From positions 233,043-297,042 of the forward strand of contig JAFCMP010000091.1 in the NCBI GenBank assembly GCA_017506865.1: a DNA stretch of 64,000 nt, given 5' to 3'. This stretch comes from Tribonema minus. Its lineage: Eukaryota; Sar; Xanthophyceae; Tribonematales; Tribonemataceae. The first letter of the stretch is position 1. Every line of letters starts with the position of its first letter. Shown one piece after another: positions 23,317 to 34,800 of the stretch. A program made the position numbers and the translations under genes. A model generated the notes under the pieces. It did not search any database. It was not told where the DNA came from and saw only the letters and a program-made list of their open reading frames with translations.

Positions 23317-25313
23317 GGCGCACGCGGTGCGGCGTGCACTGGACACACGTCGGGCAGCGACATGGCAGCCCATAGCAGCGCAGCGGGAGCGCGGAGTTGT
23401 CACACACGAACGCCCCCTTCCCCCCCCCCCCCCCCCCCCCCCCCCAAACCTGTGCATCCTCGTGCGTACATCGGCGAACGTTGGGGGTGAAGAGAGAGCT
23501 GCCTCGTTGTTTTCCCTGGACGAACTTCAAGAGCGGGGGTGCCTGTGGGGACATGAGGTATTCACGCGTCGAGCGAGGTATTCACGCGTCGAGCGAACCT
23601 CTCCATGCAGCTTGCTCAACGGCCGCTGTCACAACTGCTGACAGTGGACGACCGTGGCAGCAACGTGGCTGTACAGACGGTGCGATACATGCGCAGCCTG
23701 CAGCGGCACGGCTGCAGCCAAAACGCGACTCTTTGCGCCGATGACGTGAGCACGTGTCAGTGCTCAGCCGAGCTGCGCGCATCACCGCTCAGCACACAAG
23801 CACGCCTCAGCGCGCCGCCACATCATGCACGGCGGCGCTCGGCAGCGTCGCACGCAGCAGTGCTCAGGACATGAGAGCGCGACATGCCACGCGGTGGCAC
23901 CCGCGGCAGAGCAATGGCCATTGTGCGCAGGCGGCACACGGCAGCGGCAGGCGATTGCGGCCGCCGCGCGGAATGCGCCAGCGCACAGGCACCATGTATT
24001 GTGCCACGAAGCCCAATTTGAGTAGCGCATCAAGGGCTCTTCACAGAGGCCATTGCGACAACCGCGGGCCGGAGACGCGCGGCGGCGACATTATGGCGGG
24101 ATCGTACACAGTTGTCATACTGGCAATGACATTGCAGCACTCAGCGAGCAAGAATTTTGTAAGTTGCAACATTCAGGGTTCCAACCTTGTCATGTTCGGC
24201 ATTGTAAAGTGCACCGTAGCTGTCGCTGCGATTGCGCAGTTGTGGGAGAGTCACATGGAGAGGCGGGCCCCAAAGGGATGTCCGCGTTCATACTTCAAGT
24301 ACTTTTTTGTCACCTCAAGTGGCGTTTAAGAGCGACTTCAAGTGTAAGGTGTGGTGTCGTGGCGGCGCGAATACAACACAATGCGTTTGGCGTTTTCTGG
24401 CCGCGCAAGAGTGATGAGCCGTGTCACCAGTGTCTTGTTGATGATTGCTTCAGATCCCACCTGCGCGTTGCCTGCATGTGGGTGGATGTGTGAGCGCCGC
24501 GCAGCCCGAACTTGCTTGCGTGCGTGTGCACATGAGAGCAGACATTCGCATCCCTCAATCACGAGACATCCATTGCTGTCACGTAGTCATTGCCACTCCA
24601 CCATTGTCACTGCGAGTTATTTGGGTCTGGGGTCTGCCGCCGTTGTGCAGTACGGTTCTGCCCTGGCACAGCATTCTGCCACTTGGCGTGAACTGTTTTA
24701 TAGGCATGTAGCAAGCTTGGAAGCTGCAGTCATGCATGACTGTGGTGAAGCGCTGCATGAACACGCGCAAGGTGAGTCCGTGTCGGTAGGTAATGGCCTG
24801 CCTGTGATGTTTCTATGCACTGCTGGACTTGTCCTCTGGTGTCATTGGAGCACGCACGCGAGCAGCACAGTGTGGCGCATTGAAGCAGCAAAACGGCTAA
24901 CCCGTAGGGTAGTGCCTGGTGTAAAAACCTTGCGGTTGCGGTGACCCAGAGATTACTTCGCTAAGGTTGTATGCGCTGTGCGCACGCAAACACAGCAATT
25001 ACACACGTGCTAGCATGATGATGCTCAGCACATCGCTTGACAACATATTTGACGGGCAGCATTCCAGGAAGACACGCAGCGCATCGCCCAAGCGGAGATG
25101 ATGCTTCGCGCATCCAAGCGGGGCCGTCAGTATACATGTAGCAGTGTGTACATGGTCTGTGTAGTTTTTCAGCATGAGTGTTATTGCAAGAGGGGGGGGG
25201 GGGGACACAGACACACACGCTGGAAGCATCTGTGCATATGCATGTACATTGTACGTATAGGTATATACATCTATTGTTGAAGCTGCATGAGCTACGTCAT
25301 ACGCAGCCATGCT
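23317..25313. other. intergenic stretch, no gene seen
   Basis: It holds a long C-run near 23,419-23,445 and a perfect 20-bp direct duplication (GAGGTATTCACGCGTCGAGC) at about 23,554-23,595. The rest is unique sequence with short unsupported open frames. A G-run lies near 25,191-25,204. Confidence 0.5.
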
Positions 25314-25709
25314 TCAGTGCATGAGCGGCCGCGCCTCACCAGCGCTGTGGTGCGGCGCAGGTTGAACGACGTGCGCGATGCGCGTGGCGGCGCGTGCGAA
25401 CCAGTTGGGATGAGTGTCAGAGGCGGGTCGACGCAGGCAAAACTTGCCATCTGGGCTGCATTCACCAATGAACGTTATTCCATCTCTGGCGGCATACGCA
25501 TTCTGTACAGTGCGAAACGCGCGAGCCTGACCGTCTTCGACCTTCGAAAGACGGATGCAAAATACACAAAGCGGAGAGGTTATGTCTCGGGTCTGGCCTG
25601 GCTGTATGGGGTGTGTGCGTGCGAACACCTTCGCTTTGTCGTACATGAAAGCGACGACGATCGGCTGCTCTGTCCGATTTTCGAATGTTGTAGTCGCCAG
25701 CCTGCTCAT
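25314..25709 (-). CDS. hypothetical 131-residue protein
   Basis: An ATG-initiated frame (MSRLATTTFENRTEQPIVV...) with balanced, non-repetitive composition, unlike the low-complexity shadow frames around it. The alternating hydrophobic pattern (IVVAFMYDKAKVF, RLSKVEDGQARAF, GITFIGECSPDGKFCLRR) suggests a small beta-rich domain. An acceptor-like ATTTGCAG lies just upstream of the ATG, so this may be the last exon of a longer gene. I do not recognise the family. No neighbour shares an obvious role. Confidence 0.45.
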   Translation of the reverse strand: MSRLATTTFENRTEQPIVVAFMYDKAKVFARTHPIQPGQTRDITSPLCVFCIRLSKVEDGQARAFRTVQNAYAARDGITFIGECSPDGKFCLRRPASDTHPNWFARAATRIAHVVQPAPHHSAGEARPLMH

Positions 25710-26615
25710 CGCCTGCAAATGTCGGCAGCAGCAACAGCACCACCAAGTTACATTTTAGGGACAAAGCCTGCACGTGAACCACACTAGCACAGTGAGACGA
25801 GACTTAGACTTGGCGAGCAAGTATGCTACAGAACTTGCATGCCTTAAGCGGGCTCCATTCTACCAACAAGACCAACACGGGATGTTAAGCAGCACTTAAC
25901 AATCAGGTAAGCCCTTGCACCTCAGGATTTCAATTATAAGGTGTTCTTGACCTCGTCATGATCATCATGATGGCCCAGCAAGAGTTGCCCAACAAGAGTT
26001 GCCCAAAGAAAACATAAAGAAAGATGAAAAATGATGTATGCGGCCGTTCTCACCAGTCTGTGATCCTGCGAACTGTAGGTAGTGATATGGAGGCTGTCCA
26101 GTATGTACGTATAATCATAGCAGCAGCAGCACCAGTGACAGCACCTAAATGCCCGGCCAACTTGAACATATTGGATCTTCACTTCTTTCTGTGGAGCACA
26201 TTCTTCAACCCCAAAACTGGCACATGTGACTGGACATGATCAGACACGAGCAGCCGCGAGACACCCGACGTACCTGCTTTATGAACAGCAGCAGGGTATG
26301 AACAGCAGCAGCAGGTAGCGCGAGCCTGACGATTCAGCCTTGCCGCCGTCGTGTCTGTGCTGCGTGATGGCTGCCTTTTCAGATCAAGTGATTTGATCTC
26401 ATTGCGCAGTTCATGGCTTCAACACGGCTCGCGTGAAAGGAGAGAGTCGATGGCACCAGTCGAACGGAACGGCCAGGCACTCTTTGCCTGGTATTCGCAC
26501 CTCTCGCTGAGCCTCGAGGGGCAGCTTGATCCGGGTTCTCTGCTTCGCTTTCTCGTTCTGTTCCGCTCAAGGCAGCTGCCCCCCGCTTTTTTGTCGCCAC
26601 TCACACAGTGACACG

Positions 26616-26765
26616 CCTATCGATACTTGAAGTACGAGAAACCACCATGGATTGATGACTTGGGACACGCGATGATATCGATCATGACCCAGGATGTGGT
26701 ACCACTGCCGCTCGTGCTCGTCCTTGGCGGCTTCCAAGCGCTGCTAGTAGGCCTCTTCTGCTGGT
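26616..26765 (-). pseudogene. possible degraded coding fragment
   Basis: One minus frame reads RLEAAKDEHERQWYHILGHD followed by RYHRVSQVINPWWFL, which looks protein-like. It is broken upstream by an in-frame stop (EEAY*QRLEAA), and a second frame carries a plausible continuation toward 26,862. This could be a frameshifted relic or a mis-spliced pair of exons. The plus strand of the same stretch is less convincing. Confidence 0.25.
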
Positions 26766-26809
26766 AGGCTTTGAGGGAGTTCAGGACTATACTGTTCCTC
26801 AAGACATAT

Positions 26810-27322
26810 ATGAAGCTTGGCGACATGCCGCCGTACTCGGCAGCGGCGACCGACACCGACAAGAGGAAAGTTCTCTCAGTAGTAGCAAGCTGCGAAGTGC
26901 CGCTCGAGCAGCACTGGACCAGCAGGCGTGCGTTCGCCGTGGATTACGAGAGCCTCTTCCACGACATCGTCGATATGCATGCTGAGGACACGATGACGAT
27001 CGACTGGGTGCGTACGCATCCCCGGCTGATGCGCGTGCTCGCCCTGGTAGGCAAGGGACCAGAGCTCGCGGCGAAGTGGGAGGAGCTGTGGCGGAACGGT
27101 CGGCACAGTCTGACGGCGCAGAGTGCCCTGCAGTGGGAAACGGAGCTGCTCGCTGTGATGTACCCGCGACTGCTGCTGCCCGACAGCCCGAACACGTTGG
27201 ACGAGTGGCAGGTCCGCTTTTCTCTTCCCCCTGGCTGGATCCTGTTCATCTGCGAGCACTGTTACAACGAGGTGGCGAGGAGCATCGCGAACATAGCACG
27301 CCAGGCACAGGCTGTGCCTTGA
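26810..27322 (+). CDS. hypothetical 170-residue protein
   Basis: This single open frame starts at ATG (MKLGDMPPYSAAATD) and ends with a TGA stop. Its composition is that of an ordinary soluble helical protein: LFHDIVDMHAEDTMTIDWVR, MRVLALVGKGPELAAKWEEL, ETELLAVMYPRLLLPDSP, PPGWILFICEHCYNEVARSI. There are none of the Ala/Gly runs seen in other exons here. The frame is open a little upstream of the ATG, so a 5' exon is possible. I do not recognise the family. Its different composition could reflect a transferred or mobile-element-derived gene, but nothing seen proves this. Confidence 0.5.
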   Translation: MKLGDMPPYSAAATDTDKRKVLSVVASCEVPLEQHWTSRRAFAVDYESLFHDIVDMHAEDTMTIDWVRTHPRLMRVLALVGKGPELAAKWEELWRNGRHSLTAQSALQWETELLAVMYPRLLLPDSPNTLDEWQVRFSLPPGWILFICEHCYNEVARSIANIARQAQAVP

Positions 27323-28096
27323 CGTGTTTAGTAGGCATCCGCTGCCCCAAGTGTAAGTGGCATCGCAATCATGGCGCCCCGCCCCGCCAGAGTCAGTGCT
27401 TCTGTGTGTTCCCTCACCTTACAGTAGCAAGCACGCATGCAGCATGTAAACGCTAGTGTACACACCAGCGCCTCGGGGGCTGTCAGACTGTATACTTCAA
27501 GCAGTATGTGTGCTCATGTACCAGAGAGCTCGTGATTGCACATATGTAGTACGTCAGATTTACACGCGCTATGCACAAATGCGGGCGAGGGATTCCCAGC
27601 AAGGATGGAACGAAGCATCTGCTATGTATGCCAATGCTTTGAACGACAGCGGCTGCTGAATACACGCAAAACCTCGGGTTTACCTGCACCGAATTTGATG
27701 CTGTGTTTGACATGCTCTTGCTGCTGTTTGCAATGTGAATTGTCTTGAACGCTCATCACAGCAAGCGCAGCAGATGCCATGCGACCAATGGACGCCAGGG
27801 CATGCCATCAATAATGCTAGTGTTGTCGCTTTGTAGTGACCCTGCATTGCTGGTGTGTGATGCAACTATGGTACGCGCGCATGCGAGCGTGGAGAAGGGG
27901 GTGCATGCCCTCACAGCGTCTGCAGGCAGGCCATGGTACAATCCGGAAAGTCTTGCCTTGCCCGCAGTGGTCTGCTGGACGGTGAACTGTGCTGCCGCCG
28001 CCAGCAGATCTGCAGCTCGAACATTGCGCAACAAGCTGACCACTGGCGATCGTCTGCACTGTTGCTTTCTCCGACCAAAGCAGACGACGAGCATAG

Positions 28097-28375
28097 TCAC
28101 CACGCCTCTCCGCGTCGAGCGCTCGCCATCAAACAATATGCCAAAGAATCTGGCAAGATTAATTCTTGCTTCGTAGGATAAAACTCCTTCAATGAATGTG
28201 CCCAGCCAGTTGGAATGTGGTACCAGACCACATCACCCACAAAGTCGGCGCCGAAGTCGGCAGGGAGGTGAGGACGGCGCTCAAGGACCAGACGTGGCTG
28301 CGAGTTCTTATTTACCACCTCTGCAGCATTGACTCGTGTGGCAGCATGTGGACCTACACTTGCATGATGCCACAT
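28097..28375 (-). CDS. weak hypothetical frame, 92 residues
   Basis: Starts at ATG (MWHHASVGPH). The middle (RPHLPADFGADFVGDVVWYH then IPTGWAHSLKEFYPTKQEL) looks protein-like, while the two ends do not. It may be an exon of an unrecognised minus-strand gene or chance. Confidence 0.22.
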   Translation of the reverse strand: MWHHASVGPHAATRVNAAEVVNKNSQPRLVLERRPHLPADFGADFVGDVVWYHIPTGWAHSLKEFYPTKQELILPDSLAYCLMASARRGEAW

Positions 28376-28873
28376 GGACTCTGCGCATCGTCACACGAGC
28401 ACACAGCTGGTTGCAATCTCACAGTAACAATGCATGCTCTGCTGAGACGTGCTGCTTGCGGTTGCTGGACGCACCAACATGAAAACACTGTGTTGATGTT
28501 CTCAAAAGAGGCACTCATGGACGCAGAGAGTGATACCAGGCACCAAAGCACGGGGATGGGCGACTCTGGCTAGCAGGCAGAAAGGAAAACGGAACACAGA
28601 CGCAGAGACTCGTGCGCCCAAGTACACACGTCTACCATTTTTGAACACGTTCGATCGGGTGGAAGCGATGAGAGCCAGTCCCCCTTTGCCCCCCCCCCCC
28701 GCTGCACCGCAGCTCAAGTGTACAAAACGTACACAGCATCCAGGCACGCTGCACGCAGCACACACTAGTGGCACTTAAATTCACCCAGTGCTCAGCAGGC
28801 GATGAGCCACGCGCTCAAGCGCACGCGCCTGCGGCAGCGGCGGTTAGCATCGCCGAGCGCTGCTGCTGCTGCA

Positions 28874-31800
28874 TCATTGCGTCATGCCGCGAATTGCGTC
28901 GCGCGCGTTGCCCTGGCTGGGGTAGCGCCACTGCTCAAAGTGCGCGTACAGCTGCCGCTGCGTGTCGTGAGCCTGCGCGCGGGGGGGGGGGGGGGGGGGG
29001 GGAGTGCGCGTAGCGATGCGCGTGAGCGTGTGAGCAAGCTTGCACGCGCAGGCGCAACGGGGCAGTGCCGGGGGGTGGATGAGAGCTTGGAGGCAGTGCG
29101 TGCATAGCGTCACACACGCATCTGCAGCACGTGCGCCAGATGTAAGTGGCGTGCGGGCTGCTGCTGCTGCCCCTTGCAGGGCCTGCGCAGGCGACCTGCG
29201 CCTGAAGTCAACACTTGCACTAGCACAGCATGTCATGAACAAGCTCGAGCACATGAGTACGAAATGAGCGCTCGCGACCTTGAAGGCGTGCACGCAGGCT
29301 GCCCGCGCTGCAGAGTGCGAGTACACGACCGCAGAGCACGTCGCTCTCTGGACTGTTTACTTCAAAACTTCGGTTTTAGAGTGAAGAATGGAGCACTGAC
29401 CTCCTCGCAGGTGTCGCGTATCGATGCGAGGTTGCTGCAGATGTCGGCGGCCTCCTGTCCAATGTCCTCCAGCACCTGCCACAGGCGCGACAGAAGCGCA
29501 AATATGTCATGAAACATATTCGTAGAGCTGTAGGTGACAAGGTGTGGTTAGCCGCAAGTGCCTTCCGCCAATAACCGTGGTCGCCGCTGCAGCAGCAATT
29601 GGCCACCAGTCAAACAGTGCCATTCATGTTTTTTCCAACTCCAACTCTGATCTGAGCGAGCGCAGTGCGTGAGCGGCGGTGATGGCGATGTGGTGCGCGC
29701 TGCAGCGCAAGCAGCAGCGCTCAGACTCTCCCGCCTGTAGTCGCAGAAACTCCAGCAGTGCTATCACTCGTGCAGTGAGACGCAGGCGAAAATTCGCGCT
29801 CGCGTTGCGCGTGTAAGCGCACAAGCGCCGCAGCGATTGAAGCGAGCATACCTGGTGGTCGCCCCAATGCCTCATGGTGCCATCTACGTGCCTTCAACGG
29901 CTCACCACTGCTGCGGCTAAAACGTGGAAGTCGGAGCGCGCATCGCTTTCTAAACCTGGCGCTTTTGCAAAAATACCTGCATCCACCCCTCACCCCACCC
30001 ACATCGGTAGAGTGGCGGTGCGACGCGCTTCACCAAGCCTTTTTTGGTGTGTTTTACAGCGCTGTCGTCACCTTCTTCACAAATCTACCCAGGGGGCAAG
30101 CCGCAGGGCTGCGATTATATCCCATCAAACCGCTTGATGAAGCTGCAGCTCGACATCACAACCTCCCCGGGCGCTGCTGCGGCGTCGGCGCCTCCACACA
30201 TACCTGGTGCAGCTGCTGCTCCAGGTCCTCGCCGCTCAGCGACTGCAGCATGACCTGTAGGTTGCGGTCTTCGCCTTCGTCCTGACGGCAGCAGCGCGCA
30301 ATTGCACAAAACAGGGTTAACAAAGCTGTGCTGGCGGCGTCAGCACAGTTGCGGTCCTCGTCATCTGTCATGCGTCAGATGTAGCGGAATGAGTGTACTG
30401 TTGTTGACTCCGTTGAGGCGTGAAAAGCGCGCTCTTCATGGGTTGAATACGCACCCAATTCAACACTCCGCGATGACAGCGCCTGAAGCATTTTGCTGCG
30501 CCAGTGGCGTGACAGTTGGACCATCATGCCGCGCTGGTCCTGCATCACTAACCCTAACCCTAACCCTAAGCCACGAAGGCACCGTACCCCGCCAATGCGG
30601 CATGGCCCCCAACCCTAACCCCAACCTACCCCTAACCCTACCCCCCCCTAACCCTGTACATCGCCCCACAGATTGTTTCGTCCAGCTGAGAGGCACAACA
30701 CCGCTACCCTAACTCTAACCTAACCATACAAAGTTGTGCAAGAGCGCCGTGCACTGCGATCCCCCGCCCGCCGTCACCCCTGGCCGCGGCATACCTCTAG
30801 GTGCGCTCACATTTGTCATGTGCAGTGCAAAGCGAGAACTATCAGGCAGCGGCTGACGTCCGACGTACACCAACACTTGTCGCAATGTAATTCCACGCCC
30901 AGCCAGCCGCCGACTCAACGTCGACTCGCCCATGCCTACAGTATTTGGCTCATGCACTTAGGGTCAGGGTTAGGGCTGGCGAGGGGAGGGCACGCAGCGG
31001 CTAACGCCCGAGGTATAGCGGCGGCGCTTGCCGTAATGCGACAGAAGGCGACGACGACAGCGCGTCAAGACCGCGCGCCGCGCCTGAAGCCCGCGCGCAA
31101 ATGGGCAATGCGTGCGCACTGAAACTGACAGCGATGACGCCAGCGCGGCAGCGGCGTGGGCCTCGAGAGTGCCTTGTCGCGGGGGCTCTCGCGAGCTTGA
31201 GTTCCCCCCTGACTTAGTCTGGAGCACGGTGAGGTCTGCGCTTCTATGGATGCTTTGCCATCGGTGGCCCCGGTCCGTAACTGACGGGCGTGTGTGGTGA
31301 CTGCTTGACGTGTCAGGCGTGACGACTGCACGGGTCGTGCTCGCTGCCCCCATTGCCGTGGCAGAGAAGGACTCAAAATAATTGACGCAGTGGTTGTAAT
31401 GCTTGCGCTGCCAGCGCAATCGGAACGAGGAAACGTCGAGTCGCGCGTGCTCACCTGCGCGGAGGGCTGCGGGGGCGGGTGGGCCATGCGCCGCTCGAGC
31501 AGCGCCTCCTGAGGAGACGTGCGCGCGTGCGGTTACGACGCAGCAAGAACAGAGTGTGCAAGCGGTCAACAGCGCGTTAGCCGGCGATGCGTGCATGCGG
31601 TCACAGAGCAACCCAAGAGAGGGGCGCGGCGCCCGGGCCTGCTGCGGCAGCGCTCCGCAGGAGTGAGAACCCTAACCCTAGGTCCACATGGTCAGCGGTG
31701 TGCGTGAGGCTCGTGCGCGATGAAACCATGCACGAGCAACGTCACAACAGCGGCGTGGCTTGCGCTCACATGCAATGGAACTGCGACGAGTGCTGAGCGG

Positions 31801-34800
31801 TGCTGCGCAACGCCGCACGAGGGGGCCACGGGCACGAGGGCTGCGAGGGCGCCGGTACGTATATAGCATACACGGAAGTAGTTGGCGCGGGGTGGCGCTG
31901 GCGTGACCATTGCCATTTATTTGCGCCGCCACACATGCCATGACGCTCACAGCTTGGCCTCAACGCGACCAGAATACGGGCAGCAGCGGCGGCCGCTCAA
32001 GCGGCTTTCGGAATGGTGTGATGCCATGATCGCATAGGCACTCAGCATGCAGTGCCGTGCCAACCAGCAGCAAGTCGTGTTTCGCAGCGCAATGCCATGG
32101 CAGCAGCGCTCAGCATGAGGTGCCAACCACTCAAAATCATGTTTCAGACGGCAGCATTCGATCAGCAGCTGAGCGTTGCCCGCGAACACAGCAGCAGCAG
32201 TACTTTCTGCATGCAAGTGACAGCAGTGCTCTCTGCAAGTGACCCTGCCCCGTTGGGTACGGCCCCGGCGCGACAGGTCGCCTCACCTCCGCGTCCAGCT
32301 GCCTCTCTTCCTCCTGTGGCAGCACGCGGCAGACACGCGCAGGCGCAGCGGCGGCAGCGGGAGGCCACGTGAGCAAGAGGGGTTTGCAGCTGGTGCCTAT
32401 GGTGGCAAGCGGGGAATGCCATTCGCAGGCGCGCTGGAAGAGCATGCATATATAAGCATGTACAAATGATTGCCGACGCAGGCGGTTGTGCGCAATGCTG
32501 CAGAGAGCCTATGATGCTCTTGAATAACCCACGGGCCCAGTTTTCAGGGCCGCAGCAGTGCTTTGCACCGCAAGCTTGACCTGAACTTGCAATTCTGAGG
32601 TAAACCCGTGGCAATTTTCGGTTCATATTGGAGCATGGGGTTCGCGCTCGTGTGTCAGCGAGCGGCAGTCTACCGGGCGCAAGGCGTTGAGGACCCACTT
32701 GCCCAATAGAGGCTGAGTCGGTTGCGTAGCGGGGCGAGAAGCGGCCTAATAAGAGCTTCATGCTGACTCCGCACTCCGGTGGCGGCCCATCAACTGATCT
32801 GTCAGCATGAAACAGCTTAATAAGGATATTATGCTGAGCATCAACACTACGTACCTTGCAGAGGCGCTGCCTTGTGTCAGGTACATGATCGTTTTCACAG
32901 GACCTCAATGGGGCTCTATGACAAGTGCGTCAACCAGAAGCGGCGTATTACGCACCGCGAGTGCTGCGCATCATACATACATACGTTGCTTGCGGACCTC
33001 CTGCAGGCGCATGCGCTGCTCGCCGCGAGTGCGTTGACGAGAAGCGGCCTATTAAGTGCTGCCAGTGCTGTGTGTCATACATACATACCTGGTAGAGGCC
33101 GATGAGCTTGCGGACCTCCTGCAGGCGCATGCGCTGTTTGCCGTGAGTGTGTCGACTAGACGAGGCCTTTTGAGCTCTGCGCGACATACATACATACCTG
33201 GTAGAGGCCAATGAGCTTGCGGACCTCCTGCAGGCGCATGCGATGTTCGTCGACGTCCATGTCGACGGGGCTCTATGACAAGTGTGTCGGCGACAAGGGG
33301 CCTATTAAGCACCTACGCACTACCTACATACCTGGTAGAGGCCGATAAGCTTGCGGACTTCCTGCAAGCGCGTGCGCTGTTCGTCGACATCCATGTCGAC
33401 GGGCACCAGGCCCTGCACGGACTTGGCCACCTCCTGCGACAATGGGGGGGGGGCAACGCCGTCGCAGCGCTCAGAACTAGGGCTAGGGTCACAATTAGGA
33501 TTAGGGGGCCCCTGACAGCGATCCGATTTGAGGCACCGCCACCGCGGGGGGGGGGCGGGGCAGGGAGCGTCGCGGAACTTATACGGTACAACACGTGGAA
33601 TGTGACTCAAGACATCGGCATACTCCGAGTGGTAAATCTACTCCCTAAAAAAAAAAACTCAAGGAAATACTGATGATTGAAAATCTGCACCGATAGAACT
33701 GACTCAAGACGCCAGCTCAAGAACTGCTACTCCCTTCAACTAAACACTAATGATTGTGAATCTGCACCAGTAGAGGAGTTGTCACTCTGGACTTCAAAAA
33801 GGATACAATGTTTTCTTGCAACGGGCAGCCAATGTGTGCATGGTGACAACTTTCAGTCTTGCATACAACCTGAGCTGCATCAATTGCAAGACCACAAGAC
33901 CGTTTTTCTTGAGCGACAGCATCTTCCTCCACATGGCCAGTTCCAACCCGCTAGAGATGAAGTAGCTGGAATAGCTGCTGCTAAAATTGTTGTACTGTGG
34001 TTTGATGTTGCTGCATTTGCCCTAAGTTAACACCCATCTCTAATTCTTGGTTTTCACTGGGACAAGAAATAGTTTTGATTGCGCAACGTTTTCAAAGTGT
34101 CGTTGTTGAAATCACGATTGTGTATGGCTGCTGTAACTGGTATTGAACCCATGCGTTTCGGACTTGGGCTGGTCATGCAACGACGAATGCACCTTTCTGT
34201 AATGATCGTTTCACATTTATTCAAGATATTTATATAGGTGGCAATAAATAAGCAAGGTGCATTACTTCTAACACACCTTTCCTGTCTGCTTCGCAGCATG
34301 AGCTGTAGAGGTGCAAATGCGACGCGTGACACCGACGCGGCAACAGCCGTCTCCATATGCGGCGTCAGTGACTTGACCACGTATCACCTGCAGCGCTTGC
34401 TTACCATGGCACCCATTTCTAAGTGCCACGGCGCACACCAGCTCACAATGAGCGAATTGCGCGTGATGTCGCTGGAGCCCTGAGCGCTGCCTCATCTCTC
34501 GTCACGCATACGTACATACCTACTGTGCACCCCCAACACAAAAAAGGATTGACTCACAATCAGCCTGTCGCGTGTGATGTCGCTGGCGCCCTCGATGACC
34601 CTGAGCGCTGCCCTAATATCTCGCTTTGCATACATACCTACTCTGTGCCCACATACACACGATAAGATTAACTCACAATGAGCCTGTCGCGTGTGATGTC
34701 GCTGACGCCCTTGATGACCCTGAGCGCTGCCCTCAAATCTCGCCTTGCATACATACCTACTCTGTGCCCACATACACACGATAAGATCAACTCACAATGA

